Shown here: piece after piece, positions 6,989-14,577 of the stretch | Layout: each line of letters starts with the position of its first letter | Numbering within the stretch: position 1 is the first letter of the stretch | NCBI GenBank assembly: GCA_964361185.1 | Contig: CAYHZS010000018.1 | Location: 1 to 14,577, forward strand | Direction of reading: 5' to 3' | Source of the DNA: JBAZYZ01 sp964361185 | GTDB lineage: Bacteria; Patescibacteriota; Minisyncoccia; Phycocordibacterales; VMEP01 | Length of the DNA stretch: 14,577 nucleotides | Program-made: the position numbers and the translations under genes | The notes under the pieces: model-generated | Told to the model about the DNA's origin: nothing | Database searches by the model: none | What the model saw: only the letters and a program-made list of their open reading frames with translations

Positions 6989-7672
6989 TTACTCCACCGC
7001 CACCTGCCCAGTCGACCAGACCACTATTCTTTTCACGGCTTCACGCGCGGATTTTAAATAGATTTCCACGTCTGCAATTTGCCCCGCGAAAGTAGAGCCA
7101 TCTGACTTATTAATGCCTAAAATGCGCGCGTCCGGATTTGGTCTGGTAAAAACAATATGAACTGCTTCAAGCTCTGTTCCCGGAGATAATGTCTTTTGGT
7201 TGGCCCAAATCTGATAAATATAATCCCCTGACTGGACTTTTATCTTCTCAACGCACTCGTCGCTGGGATCTCCGCTACATGGACTGGACATAGGGTCATA
7301 TCTGCCATTGCCGTTTTGGTCATTGAAAAATATAAATGTTTTCTGGTCCGCAGAGCTAGCAGAAAAATAGACTCCGTAGCCCTTAAACTCGGAGTAGGTG
7401 CTCGAAACGCTTATACCGTAGACTTGAGCTTGGCGGACATATAAAGCCACCTGATGAGTAAGATTGTCCAAAGAGGCCTTTACGTTAAAATCGCCGTAAT
7501 TGGCAAAGACAACGCTTGAAAGCACGGCAAAAATACCTATGACGACCACCATCTCTATGAGAGAGAAGCCGGAATTAGAGTAAAACGGAAAACTTGAAGC
7601 GTGAAACTTTTGCTTGGATTTTAATCTGTCTTTTTGGGTTATATGTTTTAAATTACAGGTTATAGATTCCAT
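6989..7672 (-). CDS. GspH/FimT-like minor pilin
   Basis: A minor pilin with Gly35 then FSLIEMVVVIGIFAVLSSVVFA, with Glu at mature position 5. The next part (LTHQVALYVRQAQVYGISV) matches the GspH/FimT pattern, where an early helix leads to a beta-sandwich. A later FFNDQNGNGRYDP stretch is also frequent in these proteins. One Cys pair (SPCSGDPSDEC) may close a small loop. The 35-residue leader (MESITCNLK...) aligns with those of the next two genes and is coded by decayed heptamers. It begins 13 bp after the pilD stop, so the two are likely co-transcribed. In T4P systems this class helps to start fibre assembly and may sit at the tip. Confidence 0.82.
   Translation of the reverse strand: MESITCNLKHITQKDRLKSKQKFHASSFPFYSNSGFSLIEMVVVIGIFAVLSSVVFANYGDFNVKASLDNLTHQVALYVRQAQVYGISVSSTYSEFKGYGVYFSASSADQKTFIFFNDQNGNGRYDPMSSPCSGDPSDECVEKIKVQSGDYIYQIWANQKTLSPGTELEAVHIVFTRPNPDARILGINKSDGSTFAGQIADVEIYLKSAREAVKRIVVWSTGQVAVE
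7580..7607. repeat. Degenerate 4 x 7-bp block B in the gspH-like leader
   Basis: Units gtaaaac, ggaaaac, ttgaagc, gtgaaac. They encode the KFHASSFPFY part of the leader directly before the processing site. Confidence 0.7.
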
Positions 7673-7685
7673 GTTTAAGTTATTA

Positions 7686-8498
<813 letters not shown>

Positions 8499-8518
8499 TA
8501 CCAATATTCTAACATAAA

Positions 8519-8554
8519 ACAAAAAGCCCTACTCTATGCGCAGGACCTTTTTGT
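8519..8554 (-). terminator. Likely intrinsic terminator after the second pilin
   Basis: On the minus strand ACAAAAAG pairs with CTTTTTGT (8 bp), with a further CCT/AGG step inside. The loop is GCGCATAGAGT and the T-rich tail runs into TTTTATG. It lies 41 bp after the stop of the second pilin and just before the preferred pilD start. The stem is AT-rich, so it could leak and let some transcripts reach pilD. Confidence 0.55.
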
Positions 8555-8595
8555 GTATTCTTTACGAGCTATTTGCTATCTGTGATTTATCAACT

Positions 8596-9153
8596 CTAAC
8601 GCTTAATGTCATAGCACTTCTCAGTACCATTTGGGCCGGCGGTGCCAGCTGCGGCTGAACTACCTGCTCCACAAGCCCATGTTCCAGAACCGGCTGTCGA
8701 AGATGGAACATCGGTATTCAATCCCCTAAAATCCCCTGAACAATTAACGCTATCTTTGTCGGAATCGGAATCCCCACCAAATGCGATATTGCCGACATCC
8801 TCGAGAGATGCTCCTAAGTGATACCCGATAACAGAGCCGACTCCACCAGTTGTACAACCAACATAAGCGTAATCAGAACCAAGGGGATCTTTGGGTATAC
8901 TTTGTATATAAGCTGGGGCAAGAGACGCAAGAGCGGTACCGGCATTGCCTGTTCCCGAAAGATACGCTCTGTTCGTGTCGTAATACATTTCGAGCGCCAG
9001 CTGAAGGGACCGTATGTCGGACACACGTTTGGTGTCTCGCGCTTTAACGCGGACCGAGGAAAGCGACACCATCACGATACTAGAGAGAAGGCCGATGATA
9101 GCTATAACAACCAGAAGTTCAATAAGGGTAAAGCCTCGTTTGAGTGTTTTCAT
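8596..9153 (-). CDS. Type IV pilin (second copy)
   Basis: A pilin of 185 residues with a short basic leader (MKTLKRG) cut before FTLIELLVVIAIIGLLSSIV, the classic class III/N-methylation motif with Glu5. The helix continues into a positive segment (RVKARDTKRVSDIRSLQLALEMYYDTN), common in bacterial major pilins. The C-terminal globular part has Cys at about 99, 138, 161 and 181, and Gly/Ser/Ala-rich stretches near 150-175 that suggest a flexible loop. Its first 80 bases or so are very like those of the pilin just upstream (5 differences in 43 compared), so the two arose by tandem duplication or have exchanged sequence. The globular halves differ. Which of the two is the major subunit cannot be told from sequence. 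Confidence 0.93.
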   Translation of the reverse strand: MKTLKRGFTLIELLVVIAIIGLLSSIVMVSLSSVRVKARDTKRVSDIRSLQLALEMYYDTNRAYLSGTGNAGTALASLAPAYIQSIPKDPLGSDYAYVGCTTGGVGSVIGYHLGASLEDVGNIAFGGDSDSDKDSVNCSGDFRGLNTDVPSSTAGSGTWACGAGSSAAAGTAGPNGTEKCYDIKR

Positions 9154-9161
9154 TACCTTGT

Positions 9162-9167
9162 ATTATA
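9162..9167 (-). promoter_or_regulatory. Candidate -10 box for the second pilin
   Basis: The minus strand reads TATAAT, 8 nt before the ATG at 9153. An alternative is GATAAT 10 bp upstream, with TTAACA 16 bp before it; TTAACA lies within the palindrome at 9190-9209. The first option implies a leaderless mRNA, the second a very short leader containing AAGG. Confidence 0.4.
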
Positions 9168-9189
9168 TATTATCATCGTAAAATTACCA

Positions 9190-9209
9190 TTGTTAATGGC
9201 CATTAACAA
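9190..9209. promoter_or_regulatory. 20-bp perfect palindrome upstream of the second pilin
   Basis: TTGTTAATGGCCATTAACAA is its own reverse complement. It lies 36 bp before the start codon and overlaps one candidate -35 element, a usual place for a dimeric regulator site. As RNA it would be a short stem with a GGCC loop and no T-run, so a terminator is less likely. A bound protein is inference. Confidence 0.5.
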
Positions 9210-9254
9210 CAAGGGGGACAACACAGAGGAGGGAGAATCAAACGAGTACTTTTT

Positions 9255-9728
9255 TTAAAGGCACCCTGCAACAAATGCGCCACTAGTATCGCTTCTCACG
9301 CTGACAAGACCAGCCGCGAGAGATCCCGAACCCTGCTCAAGATAAGTACAGATTTCCCAATTTTGAGTAGTCGCGCCAGCCGTTCCATCCTGCTTTGCGA
9401 CAAAATACTGGCACGATGCCGTAGAAGTCGTGGTGCAAGCGGTTCCCGGTGTTGACGGGTCCTTGTATTTTGAAAAGTCAGGGGTAGTACAAGTACTTGC
9501 GTCCACACGAGCCCCGGTACAACCGACAAAAGCGACCGCGGCATCTTTATCCGCAATGGCAATCGATTTCACCATCTCCCGCATGCTCGCCAAGCGCGCC
9601 GTATCCCTAGCTTTCCCTCGGACAGAAGTAAGCGACGCAATCACGATAGTTGACAGAAGGCCGATGATGGCTATGACAACCAGAAGTTCGATGAGCGTAA
9701 AGCCTTGTGTTGATATTCTTTTTTTCAT
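9255..9728 (-). CDS. pilA: Type IV pilin (first copy)
   Basis: A pilin of 157 residues with leader MKKRISTQG cut before FTLIELLVVIAIIGLLSTIV (Glu5 present). Basic residues follow the helix (VRGKARDTARLASMREMVKS). The mature part has Cys at about 69, 79, 93, 101, 124 and 156, enough for up to three disulfides, including one near the C-terminus as in many pilins. It is the first pilin after pilC and has the best promoter in the window just upstream, so it is a good candidate for the major subunit. It would be extracted from the membrane by PilB and PilC and cut by PilD. No Shine-Dalgarno is seen before its ATG. Confidence 0.93.
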   Translation of the reverse strand: MKKRISTQGFTLIELLVVIAIIGLLSTIVIASLTSVRGKARDTARLASMREMVKSIAIADKDAAVAFVGCTGARVDASTCTTPDFSKYKDPSTPGTACTTTSTASCQYFVAKQDGTAGATTQNWEICTYLEQGSGSLAAGLVSVRSDTSGAFVAGCL

Positions 9729-9776
9729 AATAAATATAGTAAACCGAATAAATTAAGCGCTTCTTAAATTTCCCAC

Positions 9777-9806
9777 ATTATACCAACTATATAGGCTTCA
9801 TGTATA
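9777..9806 (-). promoter_or_regulatory. Extended -10 promoter of the pilin pair
   Basis: The minus strand reads TATACA (9806-9801), an 18-bp spacer, then TATAAT (9782-9777) preceded by TGG, an extended -10. The expected start is near 9770, about 40 nt before the ATG at 9728. It lies between the pilC stop and the first pilin, which would allow extra transcription of the abundant subunits. Confidence 0.55.
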
Positions 9807-9833
9807 GTGGAGTGTGGATAACGTTCAATTGAG

Positions 9834-11054
9834 CTAGAATCCGGTAGTGGCAATGTTATAAATCGGGATAAGTATGGACGATAGGAGGATTGCCACTCCG
9901 GCGCCTAAAAGAACGATCATAACCGGTTCAATCAGCCCAACCAGGGTATCTATGGCATTATCTACTTCTCTTTTGTAAAAACGGGCCACAGTTTTCATAA
10001 TAAAAGAAAGTTCCCCCGTCTCTTCCCCTACCTTTATCATCTGCACCATAATATTAGGAATTTCGGCATGTTTATAAAAAGAGTCGGACATGGAAATACC
10101 AGCTTTAACGTCATTTGCGACTTGTTTTAATATATCTTCAAAAATACTATTTCCGACGACGGAAGCGCTTATCTCTAGAGACCTGACTGCGGAAATACCA
10201 GAGGAAAGCATCGTATCCGTGTTATCGGCGATACGCGCCAGATATAATTTAATATAAAGATCTTTCACGAATGGAACCGTGACCTTGAGCCTGTCAACAA
10301 ATTCTTTGCCACCTTTAGAATATTGTGTTCTCCAGAAATAAATTCCGAATATAACCAAAATCACCAGAATAAAGGGGCCATAGGAAATGAGGAATTCACT
10401 TATGCCTATGACTACCTGAGTGTAAACCGGCGGTTCCTGTCCGGAATCTCTTAAAATGTCGGCAAGTTTAGGAATAACCACTGTCATCATAAGAATCATC
10501 ACGATTATGAAAGTCGCAATTACAAAAGCCGGATAAATGAGGGCGTTTTTTGTCCTAGAGTTCAGTTCATAGTATCTGTCCAGATAATCCGCAAGGTAAT
10601 TAAACGTTTGTGATAACTTACCCGATTCTTCCCCGGCCTTTACCATGTTCACGTAGAAATCGCTGAAAATATCGGGATACTTGGCCATGGCTCCGGAAAT
10701 TGACACTCCCGCCTGGACATCATCTGACAGAAGCGTCAGTTTGTCGCGGAGTATGGGATTTTCCGTCTCAGCCGCGAGCATCTTAAACGTCTTCAGAGCC
10801 GAGACTTGCGCCTCGAATAAAGTGGCTACCTGGCGGGACAAAATAACAATGTCTTTCAAAGGAACACTGTCAAAGAAAGTTATGTTTTTGAAAAGATCAA
10901 GCCCTTTGCCCATCCCCGCGCCGGCTTCCTTGACCGACACAATAACAAGCTCGCGGCGCTGGAGCGCCGCTATAGCCAAGTCCGCGTTCATGGCATCAAT
11001 AGTGCCTTCTTTTTCTTCTCCGGCGCTGTTTATCGCTTTGTAGGAAAAAAGCAT
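9834..11054 (-). CDS. pilC: Inner-membrane platform protein PilC
   Basis: The membrane platform on which PilB and PilT act. Its 406 residues are a normal length. It contains two T2SSF domains, at about 70-195 and 270-395. Each has the family's pattern of helices and ends in membrane helices: YPAFVIATFIIVMILMMTVV (about 174-193), a second around 220-242, and a third near 378-398. The repeated motif (KAGEESGKLSQTFNYLADY and KVGEETGELSFIMKTVARFY) is diagnostic. The N-terminal part (FSYKAINSAGEEKEGTIDA) matches the usual PilC/GspF start. The ATG at 11054 is directly abutted by a 14-bp tandem repeat, leaving no room for a Shine-Dalgarno. It follows pilT after 122 bp and ends 105 bp before the first pilin. 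Confidence 0.96.
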   Translation of the reverse strand: MLFSYKAINSAGEEKEGTIDAMNADLAIAALQRRELVIVSVKEAGAGMGKGLDLFKNITFFDSVPLKDIVILSRQVATLFEAQVSALKTFKMLAAETENPILRDKLTLLSDDVQAGVSISGAMAKYPDIFSDFYVNMVKAGEESGKLSQTFNYLADYLDRYYELNSRTKNALIYPAFVIATFIIVMILMMTVVIPKLADILRDSGQEPPVYTQVVIGISEFLISYGPFILVILVIFGIYFWRTQYSKGGKEFVDRLKVTVPFVKDLYIKLYLARIADNTDTMLSSGISAVRSLEISASVVGNSIFEDILKQVANDVKAGISMSDSFYKHAEIPNIMVQMIKVGEETGELSFIMKTVARFYKREVDNAIDTLVGLIEPVMIVLLGAGVAILLSSILIPIYNIATTGF

Positions 11055-11096
11055 GGAAATTAGGGGTTGGAAATTAGAGGTTGGAAATTAGAGGTT
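11055..11096. repeat. 3 x 14-bp (2 x 7) tandem repeat at pilC start
   Basis: Units ggaaattaggggtt, then ggaaattagaggtt twice. Each 14-mer is two related heptamers. It touches the pilC start triplet and forms the 5' leader of pilC. Confidence 0.85.
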
Positions 11097-11141
11097 AAGA
11101 TATTTATCATTTTACATACTTGTGTTATTTTACGTAATTTT

Positions 11142-11176
11142 CCAAATTCTAAATTCTAACATCCAATTTCTAACTC
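11142..11176. repeat. 5 x 7-bp degenerate array after pilT
   Basis: Units ccaaatt, ctaaatt, ctaacat, ccaattt, ctaactc end at the pilT stop. The sequence is roughly the inverse of the array at 11055-11096, so the two could pair around a loop of about 45 nt between pilT and pilC. Confidence 0.7.
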
Positions 11177-12241
11177 CTATTTTAACATTCTCTCTAATCC
11201 TTTGGGATTAAAGGAATGCAGATAGGCGCTTTCTATGCTTATCTCTCCTTTTTGAACAAGAGCAAGAAGAGACCTATTCATGTCAACCATTCCTTGTTCA
11301 AGACCGGTCTCTATGACAACATCCACCTCATGGGTCCTTCCCTCACGGATAAGATTTGATACGGCGCTGTTATTAATCAAAAGTTCGTAAGCCGGAACCA
11401 CTCCGCCTGAGATACGCGGAATAAGCCTTTGGGAAAAAACCCCAAGCAGACTTCCAGCCAACTGCATGCGGATCTGGTCCTGTTGGTCGCCTGGAAATGA
11501 ATCTATTATTCTGTCTATAGTTTGGGAAGCATTATTTGTGTGGAGAGTCGAAAACACCAAATGTCCGGTTTCCGCCGCCGTTACGGCTGTTGATATGGTT
11601 TCCGCGTTCCTCATTTCTCCTATCAAAATCACATTAACGTCCTGGCGAAAAGCGCTCTTGAGTGCTGTCTGGAAATCCTTGGTATCTATGCCAACTTCAC
11701 GCTGGTCTACGATGGAACGCTCTTGTTCGTATTGGTATTCGATAGGATCTTCTATGGTAATAATATGCTCTGTGCGTTCGACATTTATGAGGTTGACCAT
11801 GGCGGAAAGGGTTGTCGATTTCCCCTGCCCTACCGGACCGACAACCAAGAAAAACCCTTGTTTTTTCTTGGTAAACGTTTCTAAAATCGGCGGTAAATTG
11901 AGTTCCTCTAAGGTCTTAACTTTCGGAATGAGGCGTAAAGCTATGGCTATTGAACCTCTGTGAAAATAAGCGTTGCCCCTTAGGCGTGCTTGCCCTTTGT
12001 AGTCGTAAGCAAAATCTATCTCTTGGCTCTCCATAAAACGAGCCATCTGAGCTTTATCCAGAAGTACGTCAAGGAACCCTCTAGCGGATTCTTTCGTCAC
12101 CACGTCTTTTTTTACCAGATACAAAAGATCTCCCGAAACCCTGATGGCCGGATGACGGCCAGTGGATAAATGTATATCCGACCCGTTTTCGTGCATCACG
12201 GACAAGATTAGTTCTTCCAGATCGCGCTTGTAGTCGTTCAT
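11177..12241 (-). CDS. pilT: Pilus retraction ATPase PilT
   Basis: A hexameric ATPase that drives pilus retraction and twitching. At 354 residues it is the normal PilT length and lacks the extra N-terminal domain of PilB. Walker A is GPVGQGKS (135-142), differing from the usual GPTGSGKS at two tolerated positions. The Asp box is IEDPIEY (163-169), Walker B LIGEMR (206-211) and the His box HLVFSTLHTN (227-236). The C-terminal VSNLIREGRTHEV (about 294-306) matches the AIRNLIRE motif needed for PilT function and supports PilT rather than a second PilB. It starts 214 bp after the response regulator stop, the longest intergenic stretch in the window, so it may have its own promoter, although I see no strong one. 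Confidence 0.96.
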   Translation of the reverse strand: MNDYKRDLEELILSVMHENGSDIHLSTGRHPAIRVSGDLLYLVKKDVVTKESARGFLDVLLDKAQMARFMESQEIDFAYDYKGQARLRGNAYFHRGSIAIALRLIPKVKTLEELNLPPILETFTKKKQGFFLVVGPVGQGKSTTLSAMVNLINVERTEHIITIEDPIEYQYEQERSIVDQREVGIDTKDFQTALKSAFRQDVNVILIGEMRNAETISTAVTAAETGHLVFSTLHTNNASQTIDRIIDSFPGDQQDQIRMQLAGSLLGVFSQRLIPRISGGVVPAYELLINNSAVSNLIREGRTHEVDVVIETGLEQGMVDMNRSLLALVQKGEISIESAYLHSFNPKGLERMLK

Positions 12242-12391
12242 GGCTGATTTTTAAGGAGTGAAACGACTTTTAAAATCTCCACCCGCCTAAATTTTTGTTT
12301 TATCTACTTTACTGTTAATTATTTATTAATAAAAAACACCATTATCTCCGTCGAAATTTATTGCCTAATTTGCAAAAACTTTGGTGGGTAA

Positions 12392-12451
12392 GGTTTCGCA
12401 TCCGCGGTTTTATTTTCAAAAACTTTTGAAAATAAAACCGCGGGCAAAACC
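12392..12451 (-). promoter_or_regulatory. Long perfect RNA hairpin between response regulator and pilT
   Basis: ccgcggttttattttcaaaa (12402-12421) and its exact reverse complement (12424-12443) leave only 2 bases between them. The stem extends outwards by another 8 bp (12392-12399 with 12444-12451, one G-U). It begins 4 nt after the response regulator stop. No T-run follows on either strand, and the GC-rich part is at the outer end, unlike an ordinary terminator. It may protect the upstream mRNA, mark a processing site or lower read-through into pilT; the role is inference. The rest of the gap (12242-12391) is AT-rich and shows nothing clear. Confidence 0.7.
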
Positions 12452-12455
12452 ATTA

Positions 12456-12845
12456 TTATTTCTTAACGGCCGAATAGATATCCTTGACCTTTTTTACAAC
12501 TTCAGAAGGAGTAGCGCTGGCTTTTACCACATAGCCCGAAGCGCCAAGCGTATTACCGGTTTCAATATCAGCGGGTTGCCCGCGATTGGAAAGTACTATC
12601 TTAACGCTACCACTGGCTAGTTTTTCTTTATTGATAACTTTCATGAGCTCAAATCCGTCCATTTTCGGCATGACGATATCAAGCAACATTATGTCCGGAG
12701 AAAGTCCTTCACGCAGTTTTGAAAGAGCATCCTCGGACCCCGATGAAGGTATTACTTCGTATCCGCTTTCGCTGAACTTGAGCGCGTACATATCGAGTAG
12801 AAAATTATCATCATCCACTATCATTATCTTCTTTGACTGGGTCAT
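12456..12845 (-). CDS. Single-domain response regulator (CheY-like)
   Basis: A stand-alone receiver domain of 129 residues with no output domain. The acidic pocket is D11-D12-D13, the phospho-acceptor D56 in LLDIVMPKMDG, the switch residue S86 (IVLSN), and the conserved Lys K108 (VVKA). All are in the expected places, so it should be phosphorylated. Position between pilB and pilT suggests it acts on the motor, for example by binding an ATPase or a cyclic-nucleotide or kinase partner, as PilG/PilH-type receivers do in other T4P systems. No kinase gene is visible here, so the partner must be elsewhere. A weak TATAAT lies 15 nt before the ATG (12861-12866). The gap to pilB is 50 bp. Confidence 0.93.
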   Translation of the reverse strand: MTQSKKIMIVDDDNFLLDMYALKFSESGYEVIPSSGSEDALSKLREGLSPDIMLLDIVMPKMDGFELMKVINKEKLASGSVKIVLSNRGQPADIETGNTLGASGYVVKASATPSEVVKKVKDIYSAVKK

Positions 12846-12895
12846 ATATTTTATACTTACATTATATTACATTTACTCCGCAAATGCATAACATC

Positions 12896-14577
12896 TTAAA
12901 GGTTATTCACCTCCTGAAAAGGCACTTCCCCCCGCACGCTCTTAAGGAGAGCGTCTTCTTTCATCGTAAGCATTCCTTTTTCGCGCATAAGCTTGGCAAT
13001 CTCAAGCTCTGACGCGTTTTTTAGTATTAGGGTTTCCACTTCCTTGTCCATCTTCAGTATCTCAAATACTGCTATGCGCCCACGGACGCCTGAAGGACAC
13101 TCGGGCGATGGTTCGGCTTCGTACAAATTTTTACTCTTAGTTATTTCGCTATAGACTTCTCTACGATAATCTTCCGGCAAATCGGCAAATTGTTTATCTA
13201 CCATAATCTTTAGGCTTCCTTCGATTGGCACTGGTTTTTTGGATGTGGGGCATATAACCCGAACCAAGCGTTGGGCTATGGTCATGATAATCGTCGGGGC
13301 GATAAGATACGGGTCCACACCCATATCTATCAAGCGCGGGATGACTCCAACTGCATTATTGGTGTGAATTGTCGAGAGCACCAAATGCCCAGTCAAGGCC
13401 GATTGAATGGCAAGCTGGGCTGTTTCTTTATCGCGAATTTCACCCACCATTATGACGTCAGGATCCTGTCTTAAAATTGAACGAAGCCCTGTAGCGAAGG
13501 TATACCCTATTTCTGGAACTATTTGAGACTGATTCATGCCGGGAATGTCGTATTCTATTGGATCTTCCAGAGAAACCACGTTTTTCTTTTCGCGGTCAAC
13601 TTCGTTTAGCATCGCGTAAAGAGTCGTTGTCTTCCCCGAGCCAGTCGGACCGCTGATTAAGATTATTCCGTACGGGCGCTGCGCGGACTCCCTGAGTATG
13701 GCAAGATTCTTTGGTGTAAGGCCTAGATTATCAAGCGTCTTAATTCCTTTGTCGGAATCAAGTATTCGCATCTCGACTTTTTCCCCGTGGTACGACGGAA
13801 AAGTGGAGACACGAACGTCGATTTTCCGACCATCCATGCGCGCGGAAAACCTGCCGTCTTGGGGCTTCCTTTTTTCGTCCAGCTTGAGATTAGCTAAAAT
13901 TTTAATACGCGCCACAACTGCGCTATAAACCGCTATGGGCAGAAACAAACTTGTGTGCAAAATCCCGTCAACCCGAAAACGCACCTTGACCTTATCCCCT
14001 GTATTTTCTATGTGTATGTCTGAGGCATTTCCTTCGGTTGCGTGCCTAATAATAACGGCCACAATCTTAGTAACCGGAGCATCTTCTATTATTTTCTCCG
14101 GGTCAATTTTTTCATTGTCAGGCTGAGTTTTGTCAAAATCTATGTCGGTGACTCCACCCGTGTCGAGCTCACCCAAAGCTTGGGACACTTCTCCCGTAAG
14201 CCCCTGGTAATCCTGTAATATTTCTCTGAAATTTTTCTTAGAAATAAGAAATATCTTGAAGGGCAGGCCTATTTTTGAGGAGATAAACTGGAGGGCATCT
14301 CTGGCATCAATGTTATCGGGGTCAACTAACCCTACTTCAAGAGCGCCGTCTTTAACCGCGATTGGCACAAATTTATAGAAACTCGCCGATTCCTCGGGTA
14401 TGTACTTTAGGATATCAAAAGTGACTTTCTTGGCATCAACCGAACGCGACGGAATCTTGAGATAGGCCGATTTCATTTTGAGAAGCTTATCTTCGTCGAC
14501 TCCGCGCTCTATCAAAACATCTTCGATGTCCGTCCCTTTCTCACGAGCTTCCCTCTCGATATCTTCAATATCTTTTA
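12896..14577 (-). CDS. pilB: Pilus assembly ATPase PilB, N-terminus beyond right edge
   Basis: The extension motor that powers pilin polymerisation through PilC. The frame is open to the right edge, so the true start is outside. The internal TTG at 14515 should not be taken as the start. Counting from the first full codon in the window (559 residues visible), the N-terminal T2SSE/MshE-like part covers about 1-150. Then come Walker A GPTGSGKT (309-316, K315), Asp box LEDPIEY (336-342), Walker B VIMVGEIRD (374-382) and the His box around 397-407 (HLVLSTIHTNN). Most PilB proteins have four Cys for zinc; here only C442 (ICPTS) and C493 (SPECPSG) are seen at those two sites, with their partners replaced. 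It opens the visible locus. Confidence 0.96.
   Translation of the reverse strand, partial: KDIEDIEREAREKGTDIEDVLIERGVDEDKLLKMKSAYLKIPSRSVDAKKVTFDILKYIPEESASFYKFVPIAVKDGALEVGLVDPDNIDARDALQFISSKIGLPFKIFLISKKNFREILQDYQGLTGEVSQALGELDTGGVTDIDFDKTQPDNEKIDPEKIIEDAPVTKIVAVIIRHATEGNASDIHIENTGDKVKVRFRVDGILHTSLFLPIAVYSAVVARIKILANLKLDEKRKPQDGRFSARMDGRKIDVRVSTFPSYHGEKVEMRILDSDKGIKTLDNLGLTPKNLAILRESAQRPYGIILISGPTGSGKTTTLYAMLNEVDREKKNVVSLEDPIEYDIPGMNQSQIVPEIGYTFATGLRSILRQDPDVIMVGEIRDKETAQLAIQSALTGHLVLSTIHTNNAVGVIPRLIDMGVDPYLIAPTIIMTIAQRLVRVICPTSKKPVPIEGSLKIMVDKQFADLPEDYRREVYSEITKSKNLYEAEPSPECPSGVRGRIAVFEILKMDKEVETLILKNASELEIAKLMREKGMLTMKEDALLKSVRGEVPFQEVNNL

Noticed and set aside
8499..8522. TTG start for pilD giving 8 extra residues
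   Set aside because: It overlaps the likely terminator, and the ATG at 8498 gives a typical prepilin peptidase N-terminus.
11055..11176. CRISPR array
   Set aside because: Units are 7 or 14 bp and directly adjacent, without spacers, and no cas genes are present.
12392..12451. Ordinary intrinsic terminator
   Set aside because: No T-run follows the stem on either strand, and the GC part is at the outer end.
14513..14515. TTG as the start of pilB
   Set aside because: The frame stays open upstream to the window edge with plausible PilB residues, so the gene is simply cut by the edge.

Overview
The window is a type IV pilus (T4P) assembly locus followed by a DNA ligase and two secreted or membrane proteins. 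All 14 genes are on the minus strand, so the locus reads from right to left. The genome looks like a Candidate Phyla Radiation (Patescibacteria, Parcubacteria-like) bacterium. Reasons: compact same-strand packing, a CPR-style pilus order (pilB, response regulator, pilT, pilC, pilins, pilD, minor pilins), minor pilins of the types seen in these genomes, almost no recognisable Shine-Dalgarno sites, and abundant short AT-rich tandem repeats. A run of 10 Ns at 1974-1983 suggests a metagenome scaffold. The taxonomic call is inference from style, not from a marker gene.

Right part (14577 to 9834): the engine. pilB (assembly ATPase, cut by the right edge), a single-domain response regulator, pilT (retraction ATPase) and pilC (inner-membrane platform). 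A 20-bp perfect inverted repeat lies just after the response regulator stop. Inverted heptamer arrays lie between pilT and pilC.

Middle (9728 to 4918): the fibre and its processing. Two short-leader pilins lie between a good extended -10 promoter and a likely intrinsic terminator. Then come the prepilin peptidase pilD and four minor pilins resembling GspH/FimT, PilW/PilJ, PilV and PilX. The first three minor pilins each have an unusual leader of exactly 35 residues, built largely from 7-bp tandem repeats.

Left part (4758 to 1): NAD-dependent DNA ligase ligA with its own promoter, a 303-residue protein with an N-terminal signal/anchor and a C-terminal membrane helix, and the first 580 residues of a very Cys-rich secreted protein that runs off the left edge. 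Its frame is open from 1741 to the edge.

The most unusual pattern is a set of heptanucleotide tandem arrays with different unit sequences but the same 7-bp period. They occur between genes and also inside reading frames: pilin leaders, a loop of PilD, and two sites in LigA. Other points are -10 boxes only 8-10 nt from some start codons (possible leaderless mRNAs), no TGA stop among 13 visible stops, and a PilB in which two of the usual four zinc-site cysteines are not seen.
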